In this document: positions 5,008 through 5,082 of the stretch, one piece after another
Position numbering within the stretch: position 1 is the first letter of the stretch
Layout of the letters: each line of letters starts with the position of its first letter
Source: Candidatus Bipolaricaulota bacterium
GTDB lineage: Bacteria > Bipolaricaulota > Bipolaricaulia > M55B111
Reading direction: 5' to 3'
Assembly: GCA_018334615.1 (NCBI GenBank)
Contig: JAGXLP010000091.1
Span: 1-5,082 of the forward strand
DNA: 5,082 bases
Made by a program: the position numbers and the translations under genes
Notes under the pieces: model-generated
Told to the model about the DNA's origin: nothing
The model's input: the letters and a program-made list of their open reading frames with translations, nothing else
Database searches by the model: none

Positions 5008-5082
5008 TTATGTTTTCCAATGACCATCCGCAAATAATCTAAACAAGGTTTCTACGATGGCTAAAGAGGTTACTTCCTGGCC
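5008..5082 (-). CDS. Possible 3' end of a convergent gene (24 codons)
   Basis: On the minus strand one frame is open from the window edge to a TAA at 5010-5008, reading GQEVTSLAIVETLFRLFADGHWKT. The alternation of hydrophobic and polar residues looks like a helix, and the position, 11 nt from the permease stop in convergent orientation, is plausible. But 24 codons is too short to judge and I do not recognise the family. A competing reading is a plus-strand start at ATG 5057 (MAKEVTSW) with a weak AAGG upstream. At most one is likely real. Confidence 0.25.
   Translation of the reverse strand, partial: GQEVTSLAIVETLFRLFADGHWKT

Overview
The window looks like part of a chromosome from a low-to-moderate GC Gram-positive anaerobe, most likely in the Clostridia (Bacillota). 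The grounds are strong Shine-Dalgarno sites (AGGAGG, AGGAGGTGA), use of TTG and GTG as start codons, a near-consensus housekeeping promoter (TTGATA, 17 bp, TATAAT), and Lys/Glu-rich proteins. This placement is inference; no rRNA or lineage marker is present.

Left half (1-2295, + strand): a tight three-gene run, larE (3' end only), larB and larC. These three enzymes build the nickel-pincer nucleotide (NPN) cofactor of lactate racemase and related LarA-family racemases and epimerases. LarB carboxylates and hydrolyses nicotinic acid adenine dinucleotide, LarE replaces the two carboxylate oxygens with sulfur, and LarC inserts nickel. larE and larB are 20 nt apart, and larB and larC overlap by 11 nt. 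LarC is one uninterrupted frame, unlike the split larC1/larC2 of Lactobacillus plantarum. No larA is in the window, so the enzyme that uses the cofactor must lie outside it or elsewhere.

Middle (2296-2629): 334 bp without a gene. It holds two terminator-like hairpins after larC, a 9-bp inverted repeat with arms 87 nt apart, a 72-nt region that can fold into one long nested hairpin (no RNA family recognised), and then a strong promoter whose -10 box is covered by a 23-bp near-perfect palindrome.

Right half (2630-4996, + strand): a four-gene operon read from that promoter. It encodes a small ArsR-like winged-helix regulator, a 99-aa acidic companion protein overlapping it by 20 nt, an ABC exporter ATPase with a C-terminal DUF4162-like domain, and a six-helix ABC-2 permease. 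The simplest model is a self-regulated efflux or export module: the regulator sits on the palindrome, blocks the -10 box, and releases on a signal; the ATPase and permease then export an unknown substrate. The 99-aa protein is the least explained part. The last 86 bases may contain the 3' end of a convergent gene on the minus strand, but this rests on only 24 codons.
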